A stretch of DNA of 64,000 bases, taken from positions 186,001 to 250,000 of the forward strand of contig NZ_BJNE01000001.1 of assembly GCF_006539525.1 (NCBI RefSeq), in the 5' to 3' direction. This DNA comes from Glutamicibacter nicotianae. GTDB taxonomy: Bacteria; Actinomycetota; Actinomycetes; Actinomycetales; Micrococcaceae. The notes beneath the pieces are model-generated. The model saw nothing but the letters and a program-made list of their open reading frames with translations, searched no databases and was not told where the DNA came from. Positions 50,615-58,387 of this stretch are shown piece after piece (position 1 is the stretch's first letter; each line of letters opens with the position of its first letter). The position numbers were made by a program, and so were the translations under genes.

Positions 50615-51739
50615 ATGCCGTCTCCAAAGGTGGCGATTGCATCACAGAAGATTGGTCGTATCAGTGCCCGGTGGCAAAATTTAGATATGGCTAAACCGCT
50701 GCTAGGCATTCCCCACAGGAATAAGTACGCTCGTCGGATCCATGAATCGCTCAAGCTGCAACATATCGAAGCTGATGCGGTCCAGAGTGAACTGATCGAC
50801 CTTCTTGAACGCACTCTGCGCGCGCAGTCGCCCGCCAAACACCCCGGTGTCTATATTTACGGCCCTCCAGGCCGCGGCAAGACACTCATCATGAACACCC
50901 TGGTCTCCGTCTTGCCAAACGCCACCACGGCGCGCTTCCATTTCCACGAGTTCTTCCAGCGTTTGAATTCGCCGGTCAACCGCGTCCCTGGACAGCCACT
51001 GGGGGCGATCTTCGCGCAAGGGCTTGAGCGCGAACTTGCTGGAATCGAAGTCCTGGTTTTCGATGAATTCCATTGCACCGAACCCGGAGATGCGATGTTC
51101 ATGGCAAAACTCATCCGGCATTGCACGGAGCATGAAATCCAACTGTTCACCACGTCGAACTACGGTCCGGAGAACCTGTTGGATGATGACACGTTCCATC
51201 ACCTGGTGCAGCCAACCATTGACCGGATTCAACGGGACTTCATCGTTTTTTCCCTGGATCATTCAGTTGATTATCGCCAGCTCGAATCCGATCCAGGGCT
51301 CGTTCCTGACGGGTATCGGAAAGGCTCACTGAATCTTTTCGAGACGCCAGACGACATGCCAGTTCACGATACGATGGTCGAGATCGGCTACGACGAAATC
51401 GGTCCTGTGCACTTGAGGGCGGATGAAATCTGGATCAGCTTCGATCAAATCTGCCGAACCCGCCGCAATACTGCCGACTATCTGGAGCTGGCAAGCCGGT
51501 ATTCGTGCTGGCATATAACTTCCATCCCAGCGAGCTCCACCTTGCCGATGGATGAGGAACGTCGACTAGCGAATCTCATCGATATCTTCTATGACAAGAA
51601 CGTGGAAGTGCACCTGTACGCCGCGGACAATCTCGGCGATCTTGGCCATATGCTGCATGACACCGAAAGGGCTCGACTCACTTCGCGCCTGGCCCAACTG
51701 CAGCTCAACGAGTACGAACGGACTTGCGTTTCCCGATGA
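50615..51739 (+). CDS. zapE: Cell division protein ZapE (AFG1-like ATPase)
   Basis: A 374-residue P-loop ATPase of the AFG1/ZapE family. Walker A is GPPGRGKTLIMNTL, Walker B is VLVFDEFHCTEPGDAM, and LFTTSNYGPENLL with RIQRDFIVF... continues the family core; the C-terminal part contains WISFDQICRTRRNTADYLELA. ZapE stimulates FtsZ function in enterobacteria and is linked to membrane-protein quality control elsewhere. The start could also be ATG 50687 (MAKPLLGIP); neither has an RBS. The final ATGA overlaps def. Confidence 0.9.
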   Translation: MPSPKVAIASQKIGRISARWQNLDMAKPLLGIPHRNKYARRIHESLKLQHIEADAVQSELIDLLERTLRAQSPAKHPGVYIYGPPGRGKTLIMNTLVSVLPNATTARFHFHEFFQRLNSPVNRVPGQPLGAIFAQGLERELAGIEVLVFDEFHCTEPGDAMFMAKLIRHCTEHEIQLFTTSNYGPENLLDDDTFHHLVQPTIDRIQRDFIVFSLDHSVDYRQLESDPGLVPDGYRKGSLNLFETPDDMPVHDTMVEIGYDEIGPVHLRADEIWISFDQICRTRRNTADYLELASRYSCWHITSIPASSTLPMDEERRLANLIDIFYDKNVEVHLYAADNLGDLGHMLHDTERARLTSRLAQLQLNEYERTCVSR

Positions 51740-52377
51740 ACACCCCATACACCGCCCAGGACATCGAGATTTTGGTTCGAGAAGTCCTGGACACGGCAAA
51801 CGATGATCTCGTTTTGCCAATCGTCCAGCTAGGTCATCCAGTTCTCCGCCAGCAGGCCGAAGCCTACGACCACCAGCTGCCACAGGAATTGCTCGAAGAA
51901 CTGCTCGATGCGATGCGCCAGACCATGTACGATGCTCCTGGCGTAGGCCTCGCAGCGCCTCAGGTGGGTATCCCCCTGCAGATCGCGGTACTCGAAGATC
52001 TCTATCCAGTTCCAGAGGAAATTGCTGCGCAACGAGAGCGTGAACCGCTGGATTACTTCGAGATCTTCAACCCTGCTTATGCTGCCGCCACGGATCGTGA
52101 AGCAGTGTTCTATGAAGGCTGCCTGTCCTTCGAGGGGTTCCAAGGCGTAGTCACCCGCCCCGCCGATATCACCGCAAATTACCAAGACCGCGACGGCCAG
52201 AAAATCACGCGCAACTTCTCCGGCTGGCAGGCCCGCATTTTCCAGCACGAAACCGATCACCTGTCGGGCACCGTCTACATCGACAAGGCCGTAACCCGCT
52301 CCTTGATCAACGAGTCCGAACTGTGGCGCCATGAAAGCATGGACGTCGCAACTGCACAAAAGGTACTGAAATTCTAA
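51736..52377 (+). CDS. def: Peptide deformylase
   Basis: Removes the N-formyl group from nascent proteins. 213 residues with all three motifs: GVGLAAPQVG, EGCLSFEG (metal Cys), and QHETDHLSG (HExxH, here HETDH). The start ATG overlaps the zapE stop (ATGA). The C-terminal extension is longer than that of E. coli Def. It overlaps the next gene by one base (TAATG). Confidence 0.97.
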   Translation: MNTPYTAQDIEILVREVLDTANDDLVLPIVQLGHPVLRQQAEAYDHQLPQELLEELLDAMRQTMYDAPGVGLAAPQVGIPLQIAVLEDLYPVPEEIAAQREREPLDYFEIFNPAYAAATDREAVFYEGCLSFEGFQGVVTRPADITANYQDRDGQKITRNFSGWQARIFQHETDHLSGTVYIDKAVTRSLINESELWRHESMDVATAQKVLKF

Positions 52378-53228
52378 TGTCCTCCGGCGCTACCAGCGTT
52401 ACCTGTCCGGTATGCGAGCAACCCCTAGGCTACACAGGAACCCCGGGCAGAACCCTGAGCTGCGATGCAGGGCACCGCTTCGATGCCGCAAAACAGGGCT
52501 ACTTCAATTTCTTGACTGGCAAGGGAACCAATTTCCTCGAAGACACCTCGGCCATGGTTCAGGCCCGTGATGCGTTCCAAGCCAAGGGGCATTACGAGCC
52601 TCTGGCGCTCGTGCTGTCCCAGCTGATCAATAGTCATCACCACGGAAGTTCTCTCGACGTGCTGGATGCGGGCGCAGGTACTGGCTACTACCTAGCAAGA
52701 ATCCTGGAACACTCCCCTGCTGACGAACGTGATGCGTTGGCCTTGGACATCTCGCGCTTTGCAATGCGTCGAGCCGCGAAAGTTCCCAGCACGCTCGCCG
52801 TGGTCTGGGATGTCTGGCGAAAATTGCCCACGGCTGATCGATCACGCGATGTGGTGCTCAACTGCTTCGCTCCGCATAACCCCGCCGAGTTCCAGCGCGT
52901 GCTCCGTCCCGGTGGGATATGCATTGTCGTGACCGGAGAACCAGAGCATCTGAACGAAGTCATCGAGCCGCTGGGCATGCTCTCCGTCGCCCCAGGCAAG
53001 CAAGCAGCCCTGATTGAAAAATTTGATGCCGAAGGATTCCGCCATCTCGAATCCACGAAGCTGTCCTATCGAATGAATTTGAATACGGATGATCTCTTTC
53101 AACTTGCATTCATGGGTCCATCCGGTCACCACCTCTCGCCCGAATTGCTGCATCAGCAAGCTGTCGAACTGGGTGACCAGGCGGTAACCGCCTCCTTCGG
53201 AGTACACGCATTCGTCACGCAGGGCTAG
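52377..53228 (+). CDS. RlmA-type 23S rRNA guanine methyltransferase
   Basis: A 283-residue methyltransferase resembling RlmA (23S rRNA m1G). The N-terminal zinc ribbon shows CPVCEQPL and LSCDAGHRFDAAKQGYFNFLT, followed by a Rossmann SAM domain with VLDAGAGTGYYLARIL, DISRFAMRRAAK, VLNCFAPHNPAEFQRVLRPGG. Position specificity (G745 or G748) cannot be decided. Known relatives modify the tylosin-sensitive region of domain II. Start overlaps the def stop by one base; probably cotranscribed. Confidence 0.88.
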   Translation: MSSGATSVTCPVCEQPLGYTGTPGRTLSCDAGHRFDAAKQGYFNFLTGKGTNFLEDTSAMVQARDAFQAKGHYEPLALVLSQLINSHHHGSSLDVLDAGAGTGYYLARILEHSPADERDALALDISRFAMRRAAKVPSTLAVVWDVWRKLPTADRSRDVVLNCFAPHNPAEFQRVLRPGGICIVVTGEPEHLNEVIEPLGMLSVAPGKQAALIEKFDAEGFRHLESTKLSYRMNLNTDDLFQLAFMGPSGHHLSPELLHQQAVELGDQAVTASFGVHAFVTQG

Positions 53229-53332
53229 AAAATACCCCAAAATGACTACACTCCTTACCCGACATCTACGGCAGAATGTAGGAAAGACCAGTTACGGCTG
53301 GTCAGGGTCCTAACAGAATTTAGGTGAATGCC

Positions 53333-53809
53333 ATGACAACCGCCGAATGGATCATCAGCAACGCTTGGGTGATCTGGCTGGCACTGTTCTTGCTGCTGGC
53401 GATCATCGAGATGCTATCTCTTGATCTCTACTTCATCATGCTCGGCGTCGGGGCCCTAGGTGGCGTAGCGGTCGCACTGCTCAGTGGACCCATATGGCTG
53501 CAGGTCCTCGTATTCTGCGTTATTTCATTGTTGATGATCTTCTTGGTTCGACCAATCGCGGTCAAGCATCTACGGAAATCACCCGAGGGATTCCGCACGA
53601 ACATCGAGCGGCTCATTGGTGCGGATGCACTAATTCTTGAACCGACCTCGCGCATGTCGGGTTCGGCCAAGATCCATGGAGAGATTTGGACTGCCCGCGC
53701 TGATTCGAGCGTTCCGACCATGAATCCCGGTACGTATGCCGTGGTTTCCCGTATCGACGGGGCAACTGCGTACCTGACCGCGAAGTCCCCGGACCCCGCA
53801 AACGGCTAA
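53333..53809 (+). CDS. NfeD family membrane protein
   Basis: A 158-residue NfeD1b-type protein with two to three N-terminal helices (about residues 8-28, 30-50 and 55-76) and a C-terminal OB-like domain (RTNIERLIGADALILEPTSR, GEIWTARADSS, YAVVSRIDGATAYL). NfeD proteins are cotranscribed with SPFH proteins and help organise membrane microdomains, matching the SPFH gene 53 bp downstream. ATG 53333 preceded by AGGTGA is favoured over GTG 53324. Confidence 0.88.
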   Translation: MTTAEWIISNAWVIWLALFLLLAIIEMLSLDLYFIMLGVGALGGVAVALLSGPIWLQVLVFCVISLLMIFLVRPIAVKHLRKSPEGFRTNIERLIGADALILEPTSRMSGSAKIHGEIWTARADSSVPTMNPGTYAVVSRIDGATAYLTAKSPDPANG

Positions 53810-53862
53810 ATAGCCTGACGCCCCAAATTCATCACTACTGCACAAAGAAAGAGAGTACGACC

Positions 53863-54801
53863 ATGAATTCAGATGGTTTTGGCTTGACTATTGTGCTTGT
53901 CGTTCTGGCAATCTTCGTGATTGTCGTCCTGCTGCGCAGCGTGCGTATCGTGCCACAGGCACGTGCTGGCATCGTTGAGCGGCTCGGCAAGTACAACCGA
54001 ACCCTAAACCCCGGCCTGACGATCTTGATACCCTTTGTGGATCGCTTGCTGCCCCTGCTGGACCTCCGTGAACAGGTTGTTTCCTTCCCGCCACAGCCAG
54101 TCATCACCGAAGACAACCTGGTCGTTTCGATTGACACCGTGGTCTACTTCCAGATCACCGAGCCACGCGCGGCCACCTATGAAATCGCCAACTACATCCA
54201 AGCTGTCGAACAGCTGACCACCACGACGCTTCGTAACGTCGTAGGTGGCCTGAATCTGGAAGAGGCCTTGACCAGCCGCGACCAGATCAATGGCCAGCTG
54301 CGCGGCGTGCTCGACGAGGCCACCGGCAAATGGGGCATCCGTGTTTCCCGTGTCGAGCTGAAGGCCATTGATCCACCGCTGTCGATCCAGGACTCGATGG
54401 AGAAGCAGATGCGTGCCGAGCGTGACCGCCGTGCGGCCATCTTGACCGCTGAGGGCACCAAGCAGTCCGATATCCTCACCGCCGAGGGTGAGCGCCAGGC
54501 AGCGATTCTCAAAGCCGAAGGTGACGCACAGGCAGCCATCCTGCGCGCGGATGGCGAGTCCCAAGCTATCCAGAAGGTCTTCGACGCAATTCACGCAGGA
54601 CGCCCGGACCACGAGTTGCTGGCCTACCAGTACCTGCAGACCCTCCCGAAGCTTGCCGAAGGCACTTCGAACACCCTGTGGGTCATTCCGAGTGAACTGA
54701 CCGAAGCGCTCAAGGGCATCGGCGGAGCACTGGGCGGCAACGGTTCAAGCAGCAAACCTGCGGCTCCGGAATCGCCATCAGCTCCCGACAGCAACCTCTA
54801 G
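53863..54801 (+). CDS. SPFH domain protein (stomatin/QmcA-like)
   Basis: A 312-residue membrane-anchored protein. An N-terminal helix (GLTIVLVVLAIFVIVVLLRS) leads into the SPFH/Band 7 domain (RIVPQARAGIVERLGKYNRTL, NPGLTILIPFVDRL, DTVVYFQITEPRAATYEI, TTLRNVVGGLNLEEALTSRDQI), then a coiled-coil region (MEKQMRAERDRRAAILTAEG, repeated EGERQAAILKAEGDAQAAI). Such proteins oligomerise and organise membrane microdomains or guard proteases. It lies after nfeD, as expected, and ends before a perfect hairpin. Confidence 0.93.
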   Translation: MNSDGFGLTIVLVVLAIFVIVVLLRSVRIVPQARAGIVERLGKYNRTLNPGLTILIPFVDRLLPLLDLREQVVSFPPQPVITEDNLVVSIDTVVYFQITEPRAATYEIANYIQAVEQLTTTTLRNVVGGLNLEEALTSRDQINGQLRGVLDEATGKWGIRVSRVELKAIDPPLSIQDSMEKQMRAERDRRAAILTAEGTKQSDILTAEGERQAAILKAEGDAQAAILRADGESQAIQKVFDAIHAGRPDHELLAYQYLQTLPKLAEGTSNTLWVIPSELTEALKGIGGALGGNGSSSKPAAPESPSAPDSNL

Positions 54802-54828
54802 CGACAACCGGTTGAGAACCGAATAGCC

Positions 54829-54867
54829 GTCTGCGGCGAGGTGCATACGATGCACCTCGCCGCAGAC
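54829..54867 (+). terminator. Perfect 18-bp hairpin after the SPFH gene
   Basis: Arms 54829-54846 and 54850-54867 with a 3-nt loop. It has no T-run but lies 27 bp after the SPFH stop and directly before the TATAAT box of rbpA (54871-54876). Confidence 0.7.
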
Positions 54868-54870
54868 GCG

Positions 54871-54876
54871 TATAAT
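54871..54876 (+). promoter_or_regulatory. TATAAT -10 box for rbpA (housekeeping)
   Basis: Perfect TATAAT 115 bp before rbpA and just after the SPFH hairpin. The -35 is not recognisable (position lies within the hairpin). A second, SigR-like promoter follows downstream. Confidence 0.5.
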
Positions 54877-54918
54877 GGATGTTTTGGCACCAAGAATTAT
54901 CTTCACCTCTAGTCGGAG

Positions 54919-54944
54919 GGAATGATTTTCGAATGCCAAACGTT
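54919..54944 (+). promoter_or_regulatory. SigR/SigH-type promoter of rbpA (GGAAT-N18-GTT)
   Basis: GGAAT at 54919-54923 and GTT at 54942-54944 are separated by exactly 18 bases, the consensus for the thiol-oxidative-stress ECF sigma factor SigR/SigH of Actinobacteria. It sits 42 bp before the rbpA ATG. RbpA of Streptomyces is a known SigR target, which supports the reading. Confidence 0.75.
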
Positions 54945-54985
54945 GGTACGTGTAGCGAATTCTTCAAACATCGCGGAGGGAAAAC

Positions 54986-55333
54986 ATGAGCGATCGCAGC
55001 CTACGAGGCATGCGCCTGGGTGCACAGAGCATGGAATCTGAGGCAGGTGTGGAGCCGGCTGCCCGTCAGCGCGTGGAATACCGTACCGAAGAGGGCGAGA
55101 CCGTCTTCGTCGTCTTCGCTGCAGAAGCTGAAATTCCAGCGACCTGGCACACCAAGACCGGTAAGGAAGCCAAGCTCGTCCATGGCGAAGCCAAGGCCGA
55201 AGAACCAGGCAATGAGAAGCCTGTCCGTACCCACTGGGACATGCTTCTGGAGCGCCGTTCCGAGGAAGAACTGGAAAAGACTCTGGCTGACCGCCTCCAG
55301 CAGCTGCGTGCTGCGCGTGGAGAAGCCGTCTAA
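54986..55333 (+). CDS. rbpA: RNA polymerase-binding protein RbpA
   Basis: A 115-residue actinobacterial regulator that binds the beta subunit and sigma factor of RNA polymerase and helps open-complex formation. Recognisable are the N-terminal RSLRGMRLGAQSMESEAGVE, the core RVEYRTEEGETVFVVFAAEAEIP, and the sigma-interaction domain RTHWDMLLERRSEEELEKTLADRL. There is no cysteine at all, so it lacks the structural zinc site of the Streptomyces protein. Monocistronic, with a housekeeping and a SigR-type promoter and a strong hairpin. Confidence 0.96.
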   Translation: MSDRSLRGMRLGAQSMESEAGVEPAARQRVEYRTEEGETVFVVFAAEAEIPATWHTKTGKEAKLVHGEAKAEEPGNEKPVRTHWDMLLERRSEEELEKTLADRLQQLRAARGEAV

Positions 55334-55386
55334 TCTCCCCCACTGCCGGTTGGATGCCGTTTTGGCAAGTCCGCAAGGGTTTTAGT

Positions 55387-55432
55387 CGAGGGCCCGGTTT
55401 GACAGCATTATTGCTGTCAAACCGGGCCCTCG
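55387..55432 (+). terminator. Terminator of rbpA
   Basis: A perfect 21-bp stem (arms 55387-55407 and 55412-55432, loop TTAT), 54 bp after the rbpA stop; no T-run. Confidence 0.75.
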
Positions 55433-55534
55433 AACTTGTACCCGAATGGCTTGAGCCCAAACGCCGATGGTGATGCGTAATTTGCGGACGCTGTAAGGCG
55501 GATGCTTTAAGCTTTCCGATACTTCTGGGTTAAA

Positions 55535-55576
55535 GGGAACTGGCGTGCAACGATTCTTCGTTGCACGCCAGTTCCC
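55535..55576 (-). terminator. Terminator of the polyprenol mannosyltransferase gene
   Basis: A perfect 19-bp stem (55535-55553 and 55558-55576, loop TTCT) 12 bp downstream of the minus-strand gene's stop, followed on that strand by TTTAACCC. Confidence 0.75.
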
Positions 55577-55588
55577 TATGCCAAGTAT

Positions 55589-56317
55589 TTACTTCTTGGA
55601 AGTCAGCTTCTTCCACCGGGCGCCCAAGCCCCAGCGGGTGACATTCCACATTGCTTCGAATACGATGTTGCCACTCATCTTCGAGGCGCCCAGTTCGCGC
55701 TCTACGAAGGTGACCGGAACTTCAACGATCTTCTTGCGCAGCATGGCCACGCGGAAGGTCATATCGACCTGGAAGCCGTAGCCCCGCGACTCAACTGCAT
55801 CGAAGTCGATGGCTTCCAAGGTTTCGCGCTTGAAGGCACGGTAGCCTGCGGTGATGTCACGCAGCGGCAAGCCCAGCATGGTACGCGAGTAGAAGCTGCC
55901 GCCGCGGGAAATGATCTTGCGCAGCAACGGCCAGTTAACTACTTCGCCGCCTTTGACCCAGCGCGAACCGATCACGAGATCCGCACCTGCAGCGCTTGCC
56001 TCCAGAAGGCGTGGAAGCTGCTCTGGCATATGCGAGCCATCAGCGTCCATCTCAACCAGCACGTCGTAGTCGCGTGCCAGGGCCCATTCGAAACCTGCGA
56101 TGTATGCGGCGCCTAGGCCATCCTTGCCGGTACGGTGCAACACATGGATATTCGAGTCCTCAGCAGCCATCTTGTCTGCCAGTTCTCCGGTGCCGTCGGG
56201 CGAGTTATCATCGACGATCAATACATCCGAGTCAGGAACTGCGGTACGCAAGCGTCCTACGGTCAGCGGAAGCGACTCCAGTTCGTTGTAAGTCGGAATG
56301 ATTGTAATGACGCGCAC
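55589..56317 (-). CDS. ppm1: Polyprenol monophosphomannose synthase
   Basis: A 242-residue family 2 glycosyltransferase of the DPM1/Ppm1 type, transferring mannose from GDP-mannose to polyprenyl phosphate for lipoglycan and protein mannosylation. Motifs are IIPTYNELESLPLTVGRL, VLIVDDNSPDGTGELAD (DxD-like region), MDADGSHMPEQLP (catalytic DADG), and GYRAFKRETLEAI, EVPVTFVERELGASKM. GTG 56317 has AAAGGTG upstream. There is no C-terminal membrane domain, so it is the soluble form. Monocistronic. Confidence 0.92.
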   Translation of the reverse strand: MRVITIIPTYNELESLPLTVGRLRTAVPDSDVLIVDDNSPDGTGELADKMAAEDSNIHVLHRTGKDGLGAAYIAGFEWALARDYDVLVEMDADGSHMPEQLPRLLEASAAGADLVIGSRWVKGGEVVNWPLLRKIISRGGSFYSRTMLGLPLRDITAGYRAFKRETLEAIDFDAVESRGYGFQVDMTFRVAMLRKKIVEVPVTFVERELGASKMSGNIVFEAMWNVTRWGLGARWKKLTSKK

Positions 56318-56471
56318 GCGGCGGCACCTTTCTTGGTATTCGACACAAAGCTTGTTGCCTGCTCGGCTTCGGCCCATGGCTTCAGCAGGAATCTAGGCCA
56401 ACAAGAGTTAATCCAAACTCAAATTATAGTCATCAATTGCAAGCCAGCGATCTTCGGACACCGTGTTAACG
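56318..56471. other. Upstream region of ppm1
   Basis: AT-rich stretch with no gene. It should contain the ppm1 promoter on the minus strand; no motif could be placed with confidence. Confidence 0.4.
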
Positions 56472-56550
56472 AACGATCCTCAGTGACTTCGGCCCTATTC
56501 TCTACGTCGAAAAGCACAGAGAATGTTATCTAAGGTCACTGAGGATCGTT
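56472..56550. repeat. 79-bp imperfect palindrome downstream of the amidohydrolase gene
   Basis: AACGATCCTCAGTGAC (56472-56487) and GTCACTGAGGATCGTT (56535-56550) are exact 16-bp complements, with a second nested pair ATTCTCT (56497-56503) and AGAGAAT (56518-56524). It is either a long-loop terminator for the minus-strand amidohydrolase or a small non-autonomous element. No flanking target duplication was found. Confidence 0.6.
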
Positions 56551-56727
56551 GTATAAATTGCGTAGTTTCCAACGCAATGAATGTGCATCTCGAAGAGGCG
56601 CTTAGTCCAGCCTAGTGCGTACCCCACCTAGCCTGTCAACCATCAAATGACTTCACTCTTTATCTAGACAGCACTAGTCAGGATAAAATTCGTGAAATTA
56701 TTCCACTTATTGAGCAACTGTTTCGCT
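56551..56727. other. AT-rich spacer after the amidohydrolase gene
   Basis: This spacer is markedly more AT-rich than its surroundings and holds no gene. TCTAGACAGCACTAGTCAGGA near 56661 has some dyad symmetry. Confidence 0.3.
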
Positions 56728-58332
56728 TTAGGCTAATTCCGCTGGTTCGAGCGCATTGAAAAGCGTGACTCCAGCGCGTACTGTACGCAGGCACTGTGGA
56801 ATCTCCTCATCAACCACCGGGAGCATCGGAGTCCCAGCACGGGCGTCAGTGCTCCAAGAACTAATTCGGACATCCGGGGTTTGCACAGCAAGTTCAGAGG
56901 CAGTCCACACCGCAAAGGTCGCCGGTGCACCGATCACGAGCTGCCCGGCAAATGGGTTCATCTCGCCCATGGCTCGATAGGTGGATCGAGTCTGCGCCAG
57001 GAAGGCCGCACGTGCAGAGATTCGCGCGTCGGCATTCGCCATGTTCATGCCGGCGCGCACAACCTGCCAGCCGTCGACCTCGGTGACCGGGGCATCAGAA
57101 CCAAGCACCAGTGGGACACCGGCGGAGAGCATGGCCGAGAGGTTGTTCATTGAGCTTGCGCGCTCCCCCAGGCGCTGCGCATACATGCCGTTCGAACCGC
57201 CCCACGCCTGGTCGAAGACCGGTTGCATGGAAACCATGATGGCGTAGTTCAGCAAACGGGCCCGCGAAGCGTCATCAACCATCTCGACGTGTTCCAGACG
57301 GTGGCGGCACATCTGCAGCTTGGCTACGCCAATCTGCTCGGCGGCCAGATCGAAACCTGCCAAGACCTCGTCTAGGGCGCCATCGCCGATGACATGGAAT
57401 GCTGCCTGGATTCCCCGGGAACTGCACGCAACCAGATGGGCCGCGATCTCCTCGCGCTTCAGGTACAAGCAGCCACGTTCACCTGCCAGATCGCTATACT
57501 CCTCGCGCAGGTATGCCGTGTGGCTGCCCAGCGAACCATCCACGCGAAGGTCGCCTCCCAAGCCCAGCAGCTTGCCTTGCGGGAACGACGCGACTATTTC
57601 CTGGGCGATGTCCGGATCGCTGACCAGTTCACCCCAGTAGGCATGCACCTGCGGCAGCTCAGGGTTGTCGATGGACAGCAGCTGTTCCAGTGCCTCGCGG
57701 CCTTCGATATGCGGGGCCGCCATCTCCACAACGCTGGCGAATCCACGCGAGGCATAGTGCTCCAGTGCCAGGCGCTGGTATTCCTGTTCGGCCTTCTGCG
57801 CGCCGGCCAGTGCTTCACGCACCGCGTCGTGATCCGCACCGGCAACGATGCCGGAGACAAGGTGCCCCAGATCCAGCAAATCCAGCAGTTCCCGATTCAC
57901 CAATGCGCTATGCACATCCCGGCGGGCCAGATAGTAGCCACGGCCTCCAGCGGCACTGGTCAGGTCGGTTTCCGCAGGCAGTTCCTGGTTGGCCCAAGCG
58001 GAGTTGTCCCAGCCCTGGGCCAGTACCAGCTTGGTAGACTTCTGCGCCTGCTCGGCGACGAGGGACAGCAGCGACGAACCCGAGGTAGCTGCCCCCAGGT
58101 CGGCGCCCGACAGGGTCCGGCCCAGTGCGGCAAGGTGGGTATGGGATTCGACGAAGGCGGGGGTGACCAGGCCGCCCTTCAGGTCGATCACTTCGTCGAC
58201 GGCCGCCACGTGGCGTTCAGCCGCGTCCTCGCCGCCCAACCAAGAAATGGTGTCGCCGTCCACCACCATGGCGGTCGCGAATGGATCGGCCGCCGAATAG
58301 ATGGACCCGTTTCGGTAGAGTGATTTTGCCAT
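56728..58332 (-). CDS. Amidohydrolase family protein (YtcJ-like)
   Basis: A 534-residue metal-dependent hydrolase of the Amidohydro_3 (YtcJ) group. N-terminal beta domain followed by the metal motif TPAFVESHTHLAALG (HxH), a TIM barrel with a carboxylated-Lys-region, ADIDHYASRG-like HYASRGFASVVEMAAPH, the His-bearing IQAAFHVIGDGALDEVL, RHRLEHVEMVDD and SDAPVTEVDGW (conserved Asp). The substrate is unknown, probably an amide or imide. ATG 58332 has GGGAGACGC upstream. The gene follows helY on the same strand with a 55-bp gap, so cotranscription is possible. Confidence 0.86.
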   Translation of the reverse strand: MAKSLYRNGSIYSAADPFATAMVVDGDTISWLGGEDAAERHVAAVDEVIDLKGGLVTPAFVESHTHLAALGRTLSGADLGAATSGSSLLSLVAEQAQKSTKLVLAQGWDNSAWANQELPAETDLTSAAGGRGYYLARRDVHSALVNRELLDLLDLGHLVSGIVAGADHDAVREALAGAQKAEQEYQRLALEHYASRGFASVVEMAAPHIEGREALEQLLSIDNPELPQVHAYWGELVSDPDIAQEIVASFPQGKLLGLGGDLRVDGSLGSHTAYLREEYSDLAGERGCLYLKREEIAAHLVACSSRGIQAAFHVIGDGALDEVLAGFDLAAEQIGVAKLQMCRHRLEHVEMVDDASRARLLNYAIMVSMQPVFDQAWGGSNGMYAQRLGERASSMNNLSAMLSAGVPLVLGSDAPVTEVDGWQVVRAGMNMANADARISARAAFLAQTRSTYRAMGEMNPFAGQLVIGAPATFAVWTASELAVQTPDVRISSWSTDARAGTPMLPVVDEEIPQCLRTVRAGVTLFNALEPAELA

Positions 58333-58387
58333 CAGCGTCTCCCTTTTCTCCTGCACTGGCTAATAAGTATTCGACTGGACGACCTGG

